Below, in pieces: positions 15,789 to 25,488 of a stretch of 64,000 nucleotides of DNA. This DNA is from Mesobacillus jeotgali (lineage in GTDB: Bacteria; Bacillota; Bacilli; Bacillales; Cytobacillaceae): contig NZ_FVZC01000009.1 in NCBI RefSeq assembly GCF_900166585.1, positions 1,685,444 through 1,749,443 on the forward strand, written 5' to 3'. Position 1 is the stretch's first letter; each line of letters starts with the position of its first letter. A program made the position numbers and the translations under genes. The notes below the pieces were generated by a model, which was not told where the DNA came from, did no database searches, and worked only from the letters and a program-made list of their open reading frames with translations.

Positions 15789-16618
15789 CAATTTATAATC
15801 ATGAGATTATTATCCTTCAGAAATCTGATTGAATCCACCTTCCACTGTTCATTTGCCATAAAGCGGACTAGCATGATTTCTCCATTAAATCTCACTCCGC
15901 CCTTACCCTTTATCTGCAAGTTAATTTCAACAGGTACAGATAGAGACAACTGATCCCCAACATCTTCTGCTGGCAGTACTTCCATCCGGCTAATGCTGAT
16001 ATTTTCAATTTCTGGAAGCAGCTTGCTCCATTCAAGCTCTTGAAGTGAAATGAAAGAAATGATGTAGGAGTCCTGCTGTTTTATTCCTGCTATATAGGCA
16101 TTAACCAGGTCATATGGATCAGTTTGTTCCAGATATTTCTCAAGCTTTCCTGCTGATTTGAGAATCATTAGTTTGTGCGATAAATCCATAAAATTGGTAC
16201 GGTGAGTGGTGCTGCCGTAAAAATGGATGCAAAAATGGCCAGGAAAGTTATTTTTCAAAGCACCGCCTCCATGGGGCATACCATGCATAGAGGCTGCGAT
16301 TTTCCCATCTTCTGAGATGACGATAATCGCTCTGCGCTTCCAGCTCCACTTGCCGTTGTAAATCTTCTTCATGACTGCAGTATCCTTTGAGGTTAGAGGC
16401 TGGACATCCGCATGGTTGCTGCCAGCTCGCCTTTGAACCCGGAATTTAAGGCCTGTTTCCAAATCCATCACAGTAAATTTACTGTATCGGGGCAAAATTT
16501 CATTAACCTCTTCCCATTGCGGCATATTAATTTTGTCAGATACTGTCTTAGCATCCGTGCTTACACATGTAAATGCTAAAAAAATTAATGTCATTATTAG
16601 AATTTTTATTTTGTACAT
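15788..16618 (-). CDS. Secreted protein of unknown function
   Basis: A 276-residue protein with a signal peptide (residues 1-23, cleavage after TDA). The first half contains VMDLETGLKFRVQRRAG, SNHADVQPL and HGMPHGGGA...HFCIHFYGS. The density of His and Gly looks like a metal site or hydrolase pocket, but I cannot name the family. The C-terminal 100 residues look like a beta-rich domain. It has no operon partner and shares the 3' terminator with the zinc-ribbon gene. Confidence 0.65.
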   Translation of the reverse strand: MYKIKILIMTLIFLAFTCVSTDAKTVSDKINMPQWEEVNEILPRYSKFTVMDLETGLKFRVQRRAGSNHADVQPLTSKDTAVMKKIYNGKWSWKRRAIIVISEDGKIAASMHGMPHGGGALKNNFPGHFCIHFYGSTTHRTNFMDLSHKLMILKSAGKLEKYLEQTDPYDLVNAYIAGIKQQDSYIISFISLQELEWSKLLPEIENISISRMEVLPAEDVGDQLSLSVPVEINLQIKGKGGVRFNGEIMLVRFMANEQWKVDSIRFLKDNNLMIIN

Positions 16619-16733
16619 ATGTAATCATCTCTTTTGAAGGATTCAATAAAGGTCACATACAGGTTAATATGCTACATGAAAGTTTTTGCATTATCACGTT
16701 AGACTATTCAGGAAAATAATTGCAAACAAAAAA

Positions 16734-16748
16734 CCCAGCAAAGCTGGG
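16734..16748 (-). terminator. Terminator of the COG0523 GTPase gene
   Basis: CCCAGC-TTT-GCTGGG, followed by TTTTTTG on the minus strand, about 150 bases after the stop codon. The intervening stretch has no credible frame. Confidence 0.75.
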
Positions 16749-16897
16749 AAAGTTGAATGCTTCTTCTATGGCAATAGGGATGCTTTCCCTCCATCGTAAT
16801 GTTGCTGGGTAATAAAGCTAGGACCTAATATAATCTGCACTCTTTCAAACAAAAATATGCCTTTTTCACCCTGGCCCTATCTTTGAATACGGAATTA

Positions 16898-17812
16898 TTA
16901 TCTTTCCAGATCCATGAGTTGTTCCTCTATGTTTGTCCAATCAGTCACTTGGCCGATGAAAACCAGGTTCAGCGGCATCTTCAAGTATTCTTTCATGAAC
17001 AATGGCATGCCATATGAATATTGGAATAAGTCAGGATATGGAGAATGGTCAAATAAAACATACCCTTTTATCCTAAAAATAGTATCCGGCAACGATCTTA
17101 AAAACTCTTCAAATGTCTTTTGGCTTATCGCAGACTGAAAGCGATATACGAAAGTACTCAGCCTTAAATCCGATTTGACGTGTGCGACGGCACTATCAGC
17201 CTTTTTCTTATAAGCTAGCCCTTCCATCAACTTCATTGGCATCTTTGAAAAAGAACTTAGAATACATCTGGCTGTGGGATTGATACCCTGGAGATTCATG
17301 CTGATTGCTGCCTGTTCAGATTCAGTGAGCAAATCTGATTTATTCACGATGATAATGTCAGCATGCTTCACTTGTTCGAGCAGAAGCTGGTGGACTTGCG
17401 GGTTCAAAGACTGCCTGTTCATCCATTGCTGTCCGTCTACAGTAGTGATGATTCCTTTGATCACGAGTTTGTCCGCAAATAATGGAGAGAGTACAGCATC
17501 CAATACTTCAACAGGGTGCGCGGCTCCGGTTGTTTCTATATAGATTGCATCAAGATCATGATCAAATAGCAGTCCCTGTATCTGGGATTCGAGCTTATCC
17601 TGGATTGTACAGCAAATGCAGCCACCTAATAACTCTTTCAATGGGACATCTGAATCCACTGAATTAGAATCAATCGATACATCGCCTAGCTCATTCATCA
17701 TGACAGCAATATTTCTTCCCTTAACTTTTTCATTTTGTAATATTCGTTTTAGCAATGTCGTTTTTCCTGTACCCAGGAATCCGGATAAAATGTAAACCTC
17801 TGCTTTTTTCAT
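16898..17812 (-). CDS. COG0523 (CobW/YjiA/ZagA-type) metal-related GTPase
   Basis: A 304-residue G3E GTPase. The P-loop GFLGTGKTT is at residues 11-19, the family's GGCICC metal-binding motif near residue 63, and the guanine specificity motif NKSD near 154. The C-terminal CobW_C domain begins at about 210. Members act as zinc or other metal chaperones using GTP. The second ATG is chosen as start because AGGCGG lies 9 bases upstream of it and touches the first ATG. No zinc transporter is next to it, so the metal cannot be read from context. Confidence 0.85.
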   Translation of the reverse strand: MKKAEVYILSGFLGTGKTTLLKRILQNEKVKGRNIAVMMNELGDVSIDSNSVDSDVPLKELLGGCICCTIQDKLESQIQGLLFDHDLDAIYIETTGAAHPVEVLDAVLSPLFADKLVIKGIITTVDGQQWMNRQSLNPQVHQLLLEQVKHADIIIVNKSDLLTESEQAAISMNLQGINPTARCILSSFSKMPMKLMEGLAYKKKADSAVAHVKSDLRLSTFVYRFQSAISQKTFEEFLRSLPDTIFRIKGYVLFDHSPYPDLFQYSYGMPLFMKEYLKMPLNLVFIGQVTDWTNIEEQLMDLER

Positions 17813-17850
17813 TTTCCACATCCGCCTATCTTTTATTATGTAATACGGAA

Positions 17851-17874
17851 AATCTCCAGCAAAAGCTGGAGATT
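17851..17874 (-). terminator. Terminator of ctpA
   Basis: AATCTCCAGC and GCTGGAGATT form a 10-bp stem with a 4-base loop, then TTTCC on the minus strand. Confidence 0.8.
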
Positions 17875-17903
17875 CCTAATTTACTGCATTTTTTTGTAGT
17901 GTG

Positions 17904-19418
17904 TTACTTGGTCATTTCCTGTTTCAATACTTCTATCGCTTTCTGGACTTGCGGATCTTCTTTCTTAATTTGTTCACGCAGTGCATTCATTAGTTCTATC
18001 GTTGTGCTTCCTTTAAGGACACCAGTTTGTTCAAGTTCCTTCGATTTCTGGAATTGGATGACTGCATCCTTCGTTTTATCATCATAAAAACCGTCTTCAC
18101 GGCCCGGCTCAAAGCCCAGCGCCTTCAACATCTTTTGAGCAGCCTTGACTTGCTCTGATGCTGTCGATACAGTCAGTTCTGTTTCTGGATCGATAAATGG
18201 CAATGAAGCATACTCCGGCATCGCAACCTCATGATTCGGCTTAATGCCTTTCTTATGAATCCAATTCCCTTTAGGTGTCAGCCATTTTTCTGTGGTGAAT
18301 TTCATATTCGATCCATCTGAAAAATCTTCAGCCCGCTGGACAGTTCCTTTACCGAATGACTTTTCACCGACCAGAGGGACACCTGCCGATTCACTGACTG
18401 CTCCTGCCAGGATTTCCGAAGCACTCGCACTGCCTTTATCAATGACCACTACTAAAGGAAGGTTTTGATCATTTTTATTTTCTGAAGCATACTTTTTGAC
18501 ATTTCCATTACGGTCTTCAACCTGGAACAGGATTTCCCCTTCTGGAACAAAGAGACTTGATATTTTGATTGCCTGATCGAGAAGACCTCCGGGATTTTGA
18601 CGAAGATCGAGTACAAGACCTTTCATCCCTTGCTTTTGCAGATCATTTAAAACATTCACTAACTCAGTAGCAGTATTTTGGGAGAAATTCGTAATTTGGA
18701 CTTTGGCAATCCCATCATCAAGCATCTCACCATATACTGTCTCAATTGGTATCGTGTCGCGTGTTATTGTAACATCGACCGGTTTTTCGGCCCCCTGGCG
18801 AAGGATGGACAACTTTACGTCGGTCCCTTTTTCACCTCTAATAAGAGCTACTGCTTCGGTCGTATTCATACCTTGCAGACTTTTGCCGTCAACTGACATG
18901 ATTTTATCTTCTGGCTGGAGTCCTGCTTTTTCTGCAGGAGAACCTTTCAGCGGAGTGACGATAAAAATGAAACCATCCCTCTCCTGGATTTCGGCTCCAA
19001 TTCCTTCAAATGAAGATGACAGACTCTGATGAAAATTCTTCGCATCTTCCTGGCTCATGTAATCCGAATACGGATCATCCAATGATTCAAGCATTCCATC
19101 TATCGCACCGTTAATGATCTTTTCCTGGTCGATTTCCTGGTAGTATTCTTTTTTCAAGGTGTCATATGCGTCATATAGCTTTGCGAATTCTTCTCTTTCT
19201 CTTATGACTTGCACTGCTGGCTTGTCTTCACCGAAAGCAAGCGCAAAGGTAGTGATACCTGCAGTTAAAAAGACAAGAAAAAACAAAAGCATTGCAAAGT
19301 GGAACTTTTTTATCCGAAGAAAACTATTTTTGTTCTCTGTTTCTGCTGCCTTATTTTGGCCCTCTAGTTCTTCCTTGTTTTCTTCATTTGTACTTTGCTG
19401 ATCCAACCCTTTCACCAC
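17904..19418 (-). CDS. ctpA: Carboxy-terminal processing protease, S41 family
   Basis: A 504-residue membrane-anchored serine protease. TM at about residues 40-62, a PDZ domain at 125-215, the S41 catalytic core with Ser332 (GSASASEI), Lys357 and Gln361, and a C-terminal peptidoglycan-binding domain at about 425-490. It trims extracytoplasmic proteins outside the membrane. Placement next to yodJ and deoD matches ctpA of B. subtilis. The start is GTG (19416-19418, or the next GTG); the ribosome binding site is weak, so the N-terminus is uncertain by a few codons. Confidence 0.88.
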   Translation of the reverse strand: MVKGLDQQSTNEENKEELEGQNKAAETENKNSFLRIKKFHFAMLLFFLVFLTAGITTFALAFGEDKPAVQVIREREEFAKLYDAYDTLKKEYYQEIDQEKIINGAIDGMLESLDDPYSDYMSQEDAKNFHQSLSSSFEGIGAEIQERDGFIFIVTPLKGSPAEKAGLQPEDKIMSVDGKSLQGMNTTEAVALIRGEKGTDVKLSILRQGAEKPVDVTITRDTIPIETVYGEMLDDGIAKVQITNFSQNTATELVNVLNDLQKQGMKGLVLDLRQNPGGLLDQAIKISSLFVPEGEILFQVEDRNGNVKKYASENKNDQNLPLVVVIDKGSASASEILAGAVSESAGVPLVGEKSFGKGTVQRAEDFSDGSNMKFTTEKWLTPKGNWIHKKGIKPNHEVAMPEYASLPFIDPETELTVSTASEQVKAAQKMLKALGFEPGREDGFYDDKTKDAVIQFQKSKELEQTGVLKGSTTIELMNALREQIKKEDPQVQKAIEVLKQEMTK

Positions 19419-19495
19419 TTTCCAATCAAGCTTAAAATCCTTAATGTTTAGAATAACATTTTTACTTTGAAATTAACAGAAAAATAGGTGCACAA

Positions 19496-19527
19496 AAAAG
19501 GCAGCGGTTAACAAACCGCTGCCTTTT
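19496..19527 (-). terminator. Terminator of copA-copZ
   Basis: AAAAGGCAGCGGTT and AACCGCTGCCTTTT form a 14-bp stem with a 4-base loop; T-run on the minus strand. Confidence 0.92.
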
Positions 19528-19530
19528 GTT

Positions 19531-19737
19531 CTATTCTACATCATAACCCTGGTCTTCAACAGCAGATTTCATTTTGCCCACTTCTGCCTTTGAAGCATCG
19601 TATTCCACTTCAGCAGTTCCCTCTGCAAGTGAAACCACTACGCTTGCAACACCATCTACTCCCATTAAAGCGTTCTTGACTGCCTTTTCGCAGTGTCCGC
19701 AAGTCATACCTGATACATTTAAGGTTGCTTTTTCCAT
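19531..19737 (-). CDS. copZ: Copper chaperone CopZ
   Basis: A 68-residue HMA-domain protein with the copper-binding MTCGHC motif at residues 11-16. It carries Cu(I) in the cytoplasm to the exporter CopA encoded 27 bases upstream. In B. subtilis the order is copZ then copA; here it is reversed. Confidence 0.95.
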   Translation of the reverse strand: MEKATLNVSGMTCGHCEKAVKNALMGVDGVASVVVSLAEGTAEVEYDASKAEVGKMKSAVEDQGYDVE

Positions 19738-19764
19738 TTTGAATCTCCCTCTCTTTTTTTAAAT

Positions 19765-22161
19765 TTATAACTTAATCCGCTTCAAACGAAGGGAATTAGT
19801 CACTACAGAAACTGAACTGAACGCCATTGCAGCACCAGCCACCCATGGAGCAAGAAGGCCCAGTGCAGCGATTGGGATACCCGCCGAATTGTATGCGAGA
19901 GCCCAGAACAGGTTTTGGCGTATGTTTTGCATCGTTTTTTTACTCAATGAGATGGCTTTAGGAATCAATGTCAATTCACCGCCTAGAATAGTGACATCTG
20001 CAGCCTCAATCGCCACATCTGTCCCTGTTCCGATGGCAATCCCTATATCAGCAACGGCAAGTGCTGGCGCATCATTTATACCATCGCCCACCATTGCGAC
20101 TTTTTTACCTTTAAGCTGAAGTTCTTTTACATGATTTGCTTTTTCTTCCGGCAGCACTTCTGCTATTACATGCTCAACGCCAACCTGAGCAGCAATCGCT
20201 TTAGCCGTTCTCTTATTGTCACCGGTTAGCATATATACTTCGATGCCCATGGATTTTAGATCTTCAATCGCTGTTTTTGCAGTTTCTTTCACTGTATCAG
20301 CGACCGCAACGATACCATTCACTTGATTATTGATGGCAATTAACATGGCTGTCTTGCCTTCTGTCTCTAATTTTTCCAGCATTTCATCATATTTGTTGTA
20401 TACGATTCCTTCTCGATCCATTAGCTTTCTTGTTCCGACATATACCTTTTCCCCATTAATGACTGCTGCAATCCCGTGACCCGGTATCGCTGAGAACTCA
20501 TCCATTGGAAGAATATCAATTTTATTAGCGGTGCCATATTCCACTATCGCCTCTGCAAGCGGGTGTTCTGAAGATTTCTCGGCAGTAACCAAATACTTAA
20601 GGACCTTTTCCTCGTCTCCGAAAACCTCGAGATCGGTGACGCTTGGTTTCCCTTTAGTAATTGTACCCGTTTTATCAAGAACAATAGCATCGATTTTATG
20701 AGTGGCTTCTAAGTGTTCTCCACCTTTAAAAAGAATTCCATTTTCTGCACCTTTCCCCGTTCCGACCATGATGGAGGTTGGTGTCGCAAGTCCAAGTGCA
20801 CAAGGACAAGCAATTACGAGTACAGCTATGGCAGTTTCTAGAGATGATGCAAAGTCTCCAGGAGTAATCAAGAAGTACCAGACAAGGAATGTTACAATCG
20901 CAATTGCAACTACTATCGGTACAAAAATACCAGAAATCTGGTCAGCTACACGCTGGATTGGTGCCTTGCTTCCCTGCGCATCCTCAACTACTTTGATTAT
21001 ACCTGCTAACGCTGTATCTTTTCCTACCTTGGTTGCAGTCATGGTCAAAGTTCCATTTTTATTGATGGTGGCACCGATTAAAGAGTCGCCTTCTGATTTT
21101 TCAACCGGAATGGATTCTCCTGTAATCATTGCTTCATCGACAGCTGACTGTCCTGATAAAACCTTTCCATCTACAGGAATCTTCTCGCCAGGCTTTACGA
21201 TGATCGTATCATTCACCTTAACATCCTCAATCGGGATTTTAATTTCCTCGCCATTCCTGATGACCGTTGCTTCCTTTGCCTGAAGGCTTAAAAGCTTGGA
21301 AATCGCTTCTGTTGTCCGCCCTTTAGCTAGAGCCTCGAACAGCTTTCCCACAAGAATCAATGTGATCAGTACAGCGCTGGTTTCAAAATACAAATGTGGC
21401 ATATAACCAGGATTCCCGATTGTTTTGATCGCTTCTGCCAGACTGTAGAAATATGCAGCAGATGTCCCAAGAGCAACGAGGACATCCATATTTGCACTTT
21501 TGTTCTTGAGCGATTTATATGCACCTACATAAAACTGACCGCCAATCCAAAATTGTACTGGAGTTGCCAATAAAAGCTGGAACCAAGGGTTCATCAACAG
21601 ATGAGGCATTGGCAAGCCCGTGTCCCAAGGTGCGTGCCCAATCATGGTGTATAGAAGTGGAAGTGATAATAGAATCGAAATGAACAACTTTCTCTTTTTT
21701 GCATTGATTTCCTCTTCTTTTTGCTGTGCTTTAGCTTCCCGCTGGACTTTTTCCTTAGCATCATAGCCAAGATCCTGAATTTTAGAAATGATTTTATCTA
21801 CCGGCAGGACGGCGCTGTTAAACTCAACAGACGCGGATTCAGTTGCCAGATTAACGGTAGCTGAAACCATTCCATCCATTTTATTAAGTACCTTTTCAAT
21901 CCTCGTTGAACAGGCAGCACAGGTCATCCCGAATACATCCAGATCCATTTTGTCGTTTCTGACACCATACCCCAGATCATTTATCTTGTTAAATATATCG
22001 TCAGGTTTGATTTTTTCTGCATCATAGTTCACTGAGGCATTTTCCATCGCCAGGTTAACAGTTGCCTCTACACCATCCATTTTATTCAGGACTTTTTCGA
22101 TCCTCGTAGAGCATGAGGCACAAGTCATCCCCGTTATATCGACAGTCATTTGCTCTTTCAC
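19765..22161 (-). CDS. copA: Copper-exporting P-type ATPase CopA
   Basis: A 798-residue P1B-type ATPase that pumps Cu(I) out of the cell. Two HMA domains carry CxxC at residues 14-17 and 81-84. Eight membrane segments include the CPC motif at 452-454. The actuator has TGES (348-351), the phosphorylated residue is D496 in DKTGT, and GDGIND follows later. The two HMA domains are unusually alike ([13 protein letters not shown] in both), which suggests internal duplication. The promoter spacer carries an inverted repeat of CsoR type. Confidence 0.97.
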   Translation of the reverse strand: MKEQMTVDITGMTCASCSTRIEKVLNKMDGVEATVNLAMENASVNYDAEKIKPDDIFNKINDLGYGVRNDKMDLDVFGMTCAACSTRIEKVLNKMDGMVSATVNLATESASVEFNSAVLPVDKIISKIQDLGYDAKEKVQREAKAQQKEEEINAKKRKLFISILLSLPLLYTMIGHAPWDTGLPMPHLLMNPWFQLLLATPVQFWIGGQFYVGAYKSLKNKSANMDVLVALGTSAAYFYSLAEAIKTIGNPGYMPHLYFETSAVLITLILVGKLFEALAKGRTTEAISKLLSLQAKEATVIRNGEEIKIPIEDVKVNDTIIVKPGEKIPVDGKVLSGQSAVDEAMITGESIPVEKSEGDSLIGATINKNGTLTMTATKVGKDTALAGIIKVVEDAQGSKAPIQRVADQISGIFVPIVVAIAIVTFLVWYFLITPGDFASSLETAIAVLVIACPCALGLATPTSIMVGTGKGAENGILFKGGEHLEATHKIDAIVLDKTGTITKGKPSVTDLEVFGDEEKVLKYLVTAEKSSEHPLAEAIVEYGTANKIDILPMDEFSAIPGHGIAAVINGEKVYVGTRKLMDREGIVYNKYDEMLEKLETEGKTAMLIAINNQVNGIVAVADTVKETAKTAIEDLKSMGIEVYMLTGDNKRTAKAIAAQVGVEHVIAEVLPEEKANHVKELQLKGKKVAMVGDGINDAPALAVADIGIAIGTGTDVAIEAADVTILGGELTLIPKAISLSKKTMQNIRQNLFWALAYNSAGIPIAALGLLAPWVAGAAMAFSSVSVVTNSLRLKRIKL

Positions 22162-22209
22162 AATAACACCCCGTTTCGACCGATATTTTTAATTCCATCT
22201 ACATTAATT

Positions 22210-22238
22210 ACTATACCCCTGTATAGTATATTATGCAA
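22210..22238 (-). promoter_or_regulatory. copA promoter with a CsoR-type operator
   Basis: TTGCAT (22233-22238) and TATAGT (22210-22215) are 17 bases apart on the minus strand. ACTATAC-CCCT-GTATAGT (22210-22227) is a perfect 7-bp inverted repeat that overlaps the spacer and -10 box. No csoR gene is in the window next to copA. Confidence 0.8.
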
Positions 22239-22350
22239 CATAAAAGTTTTTGTTTTTTTTATTTTTTTCCCTTGTTATGGATACTACTGATAAAAATATC
22301 ACGATTGATAGAGCAACGTCTGTTATAGTTATGACATTTTTTAAACAAAA

Positions 22351-22372
22351 AGCCTGGCATGGCGGCCAGGCT
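22351..22372 (-). terminator. Terminator of yodJ
   Basis: AGCCTGG and CCAGGCT form the stem; on the minus strand it is followed by TTTTTG. Confidence 0.85.
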
Positions 22373-22377
22373 CCTCT

Positions 22378-23226
22378 CTAAATTTTCTTCACGTTCTCAA
22401 AGTATTCTTCCAGTGTCCACTTATTTTCGTATATTTCTGTTGCTGCTTTGATGCCTACATATCGGAAATGCCACGGTTCATACATATAGCCTGTAAGCCC
22501 CTCTTTCCCCTTTGGGTACCTGAGGATAAAACCATATTTATGGGCGTTGTGGACTAACCATACCCCTTCCTTAGTAGAACCGAACTGTTCATTTAGGTTA
22601 AAATTGTTCGTCTTGCTTGAGATATCCATCGTCAAGCCGGTCTGATGTTCACTGCTGCCTGGTCTTGCAACAGCTTGAAGAGCCTTTTCCTCCCCTGCCT
22701 TTTTGACTTCTGCATTGAACAATGTCTCCTGACGGCCATAAGAACGGTAACCTGAAACAGCAGCAAGTTCAATTCCGTCATTCCTTGCGCCTGCGAACAT
22801 TTTTTCCAGTGCTTCTGCAGCCTCTTTCCTCATTAGGCTTTTTTCTAACTTTGCGTCTCCAAATGAGAATGGAACATTCGGTCTAACCAAGTCACCCGGG
22901 ATATAATTTCCTGGCAATCCAAACACCTTATTGACTAGCGCCAAATTGTTTTGGGGATTCTGGATTACATTCTTTCCATCGGCATTCTGGATCACATTAA
23001 AATATGCCGCTTCAAGGGTCAATTCCTCTTCTCCTGGCTTGTCCCCTTTAGGAGGGGTACTTTCCATGTTTTCTTCGGTTTCTTTCACATCTGCTGGCTG
23101 CTCACCCTGCCCATCTTGTCCAATTAGTCTTTCTCCCAAATAGGGGATTTTTTCAATATAAGGCTCAATAGGGCCACAACCCGTCAATAATAACGGCAGT
23201 GCAATTATCGGTAATATTTTTTTCAT
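22378..23226 (-). CDS. yodJ: D-alanyl-D-alanine carboxypeptidase, VanY type (YodJ-like)
   Basis: A 282-residue lipoprotein with lipobox LLTGC (Cys17). Residues 130-270 form a VanY/M15 zinc peptidase domain with SGYRSYGRQETLF, SSEHQTGLTMDIS (His and Asp ligands) and EPWHFRYVG (His ligand). It would remove the terminal D-Ala from peptidoglycan stems outside the membrane. The start is placed at the second ATG because GGTGGA lies 5 bases upstream. Neighbours ctpA and deoD match the B. subtilis yodJ locus. Confidence 0.88.
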   Translation of the reverse strand: MKKILPIIALPLLLTGCGPIEPYIEKIPYLGERLIGQDGQGEQPADVKETEENMESTPPKGDKPGEEELTLEAAYFNVIQNADGKNVIQNPQNNLALVNKVFGLPGNYIPGDLVRPNVPFSFGDAKLEKSLMRKEAAEALEKMFAGARNDGIELAAVSGYRSYGRQETLFNAEVKKAGEEKALQAVARPGSSEHQTGLTMDISSKTNNFNLNEQFGSTKEGVWLVHNAHKYGFILRYPKGKEGLTGYMYEPWHFRYVGIKAATEIYENKWTLEEYFENVKKI

Positions 23227-23484
23227 TTTGTCCACCATTCTTAAACATTTTAAGGCAATAACACCATTCTATCATTTTTGGGCAAACATTCGAATGGCCT
23301 TTTTTACCATTATCCTTGGTAATCATTATACCTGTTTTTAAAAATTGCAAACTCCTTCTATGATTCATTCTATCATTCACTTTTTTAAAACTTTGATATG
23401 TATTGTGGTTGCCAGGATCACAGAAAATTTTATCCGACTTGAAACCTTTACTTCTGAAAGGCCATAGCAAAAATTCAAATTAAT

Positions 23485-23514
23485 AAAACCCTCTCCATCC
23501 AAGGAAAGGGTTTT
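23485..23514 (-). terminator. Terminator of deoD
   Basis: AAAACCCT and AGGGTTTT form the stem with an inner TCC/GGA extension; followed by ATTAATTT on the minus strand. Confidence 0.75.
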
Positions 23515-23521
23515 CAAATTC

Positions 23522-24226
23522 TTACTCTTTGATTGCCGCTTCGAGCGCTACTTCAATCATGTCATTGAAGGTTGTTTGGCGTTCTTCAGCTGTAGTCTCT
23601 TCACCAGTCAGGATATGGTCGCTGACAGTAAGGATTGAAAGTGCTTTACGATTGTATTTGGCAGCCAGTGTATACAGCGCTGTAGTTTCCATTTCAACCG
23701 CAAGGATTTGATACTGTGCCCATTTTTCCATATCGGCATTGTCATTGTAAAACTGATCAGCAGTGAATACATTTCCTACTTTAAGGTTTAAACCTTTTTC
23801 AAGGCCTGTATTGTATGCTTTGTACAATAAATCAAAGTTTGCCGTTGCCGCATAGTCCACTCCGCCGAATGTAAGTCGGTTCATTTGAGAGTCAGTAGAA
23901 GAGCTCATTGCCAGGATCACGTCACGGACTTTGACATCCTTTTGGATAGCGCCGCATGTGCCTACACGAATAAGGTTCTGGACATTATAGCTATTCATCA
24001 ATTCATTGATATAAATGGAAATGGACGGTACGCCCATGCCTGTACCCTGAACAGAAACTCTTTTTCCTTTATATGTTCCTGTGTAGCCAAACATATTCCT
24101 GACTTCGTTATATAACTTTGCATCCTCAAGAAATGTTTCAGCAATATATTTTGCTCTTAACGGATCCCCAGGGAGCAATACCGTTTCTGCGATTTCATTT
24201 TCTTTAGCACCAATATGTACACTCAT
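23522..24226 (-). CDS. deoD: Purine-nucleoside phosphorylase DeoD
   Basis: A 234-residue hexameric-type PNP that cleaves purine (deoxy)ribonucleosides with phosphate. The phosphate-binding [10 protein letters not shown] is near residue 20, GTCGAIQ near 90, VEMETTALY near 178-186, and the catalytic Asp sits in [10 protein letters not shown] near 203. GGAGG lies 7 bases before the ATG. It sits upstream of yodJ as in B. subtilis. Confidence 0.95.
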   Translation of the reverse strand: MSVHIGAKENEIAETVLLPGDPLRAKYIAETFLEDAKLYNEVRNMFGYTGTYKGKRVSVQGTGMGVPSISIYINELMNSYNVQNLIRVGTCGAIQKDVKVRDVILAMSSSTDSQMNRLTFGGVDYAATANFDLLYKAYNTGLEKGLNLKVGNVFTADQFYNDNADMEKWAQYQILAVEMETTALYTLAAKYNRKALSILTVSDHILTGEETTAEERQTTFNDMIEVALEAAIKE

Positions 24227-24408
24227 TTAATATCCTCCATCCTATAGGTTGCTACCTCAAAACTATACCACAATATAGTTAAGCAGGAAAATCTTCAGTT
24301 TCATGACAATTTTGTTAACGGGCAAGCTAAGAATAGCTTTACCGAAGCTGAAACAAAAAATTCTCGGTTACAGGATAACTCAAAACGATATAAAGGAGAT
24401 TGACTTTT

Positions 24409-24540
24409 ATGGGTAAAAAACATCGGAACCGGATAAATTCACCTAAGAAAAACAACCATATTCCGCCTGAAGCGATTGCTGCCGAACAAGAGGCACACGG
24501 AAAAGAATTTTCAGCTACAGGCAGAAAAAAACAAGGGTAA
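24409..24540 (+). CDS. Small basic protein, 43 aa
   Basis: A 43-codon plus-strand frame with AGGAGA 9 bases before the ATG. The product is Lys/Asn-rich at the start (MGKKHRNRINSPKKNN), has a short acidic middle (PPEAIAAEQEAHGKEF) and a basic tail. The composition resembles small acid-soluble or other small spore proteins, but no family can be named. A shared terminator follows at once. Confidence 0.7.
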   Translation: MGKKHRNRINSPKKNNHIPPEAIAAEQEAHGKEFSATGRKKQG

Positions 24541-24546
24541 AAAAAT

Positions 24547-24573
24547 GACGATGAAGCAGCTTGCTTCATCGTC
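24547..24573. terminator. Bidirectional terminator
   Basis: GACGATGAAGCA and TGCTTCATCGTC form a perfect 12-bp stem with a 3-base loop; seven T residues follow on the minus strand. It ends spo0M and probably the small plus-strand gene. Confidence 0.85.
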
Positions 24574-24583
24574 TCAACCTATA

Positions 24584-25354
24584 TTAACAATAGCGGCCAA
24601 TGGCGTTTTGTAGTGTGTGCTGCAGCGAAGGCAGGTCAGAAGCATGGATATTCATTCTCACATACGTTTCATCCATCCCCATTGCCTCTGACAAGAATCC
24701 TCCAATCCCTCTCGCCCTGCGGTCAACTTGCATCAATATTTCCACTTCGTTTTCGCTGTTCGGATAGAACACCAACTCCAATTCATCCAAACGCCCTCTA
24801 AACGGACCAGATGAAGGCACGAATTCAAACTCCTGGATAAAAGGCAAATTCCGGCGTAGATGTCTTGGAGCTTGCTCGCAATCGGCTTCCCTCAGCCGGA
24901 ATCCCAAGTCGCTGACAGCGTTAAATACTCCTTGCATCAACTGGTTTGGCACAACCATCAAATAGTCTTTATCCCCAGGATCGATTGCATTTTTAATATC
25001 AAGTCCTGTAGATACCCAAACCTTCGTTCGACCCAATGTTAAAGGCATTTCCAATGGAAGTCTGAATGAGAATGGAATCTCCTTTGTTTCATTTTCCTGG
25101 ATGATGAATGACTGTGTAAGCCTGAAGCGATCAATCTGCGCTGTGGCTGTATACTTTCTGTCATCACTTTCTTTTATATAAGTTGTATGTAAACTTAAAT
25201 AGATGTCATCAATCTTCTGTTCGGTGTTCCCTCCGCGAATTTCCACAACTCCGCGAACTTCTTCTCCTGGCATTACTCGATCCTTTTCAAGCTTCGTATC
25301 GACTTTAGCTGCACCGATTCCGACACTGGCAAAAACCTTGTTAAAGAATGACAT
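24584..25354 (-). CDS. spo0M: Sporulation control protein Spo0M
   Basis: A 256-residue cytoplasmic protein with the arrestin-like beta-sandwich of Spo0M, starting MSFFNKVFASVGIGAAKVDT and containing PGEEVRGVVEIRGG. In B. subtilis it affects entry into sporulation and cell morphology. The length matches the family. Its presence supports a spore former. The long repeat array begins about 135 bases upstream of the gene start. Confidence 0.93.
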   Translation of the reverse strand: MSFFNKVFASVGIGAAKVDTKLEKDRVMPGEEVRGVVEIRGGNTEQKIDDIYLSLHTTYIKESDDRKYTATAQIDRFRLTQSFIIQENETKEIPFSFRLPLEMPLTLGRTKVWVSTGLDIKNAIDPGDKDYLMVVPNQLMQGVFNAVSDLGFRLREADCEQAPRHLRRNLPFIQEFEFVPSSGPFRGRLDELELVFYPNSENEVEILMQVDRRARGIGGFLSEAMGMDETYVRMNIHASDLPSLQHTLQNAIGRYC

Positions 25355-25488
25355 TCATATTGCCTCCCATTATTCACAAATTTATTCCACGCTTATGTAT
25401 ACGAACGAAAGTTAGCATGGTTTCACTCATAAAAATATTTTTTTAAGTATCGCTTGCTGATTAAATCTTTGTTGACAGCCCTGCAAGA

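Noticed and set aside
20702..21283. 193-codon plus-strand ORF opposite copA
   Set aside because: It is a shadow of the copA frame with no binding site.
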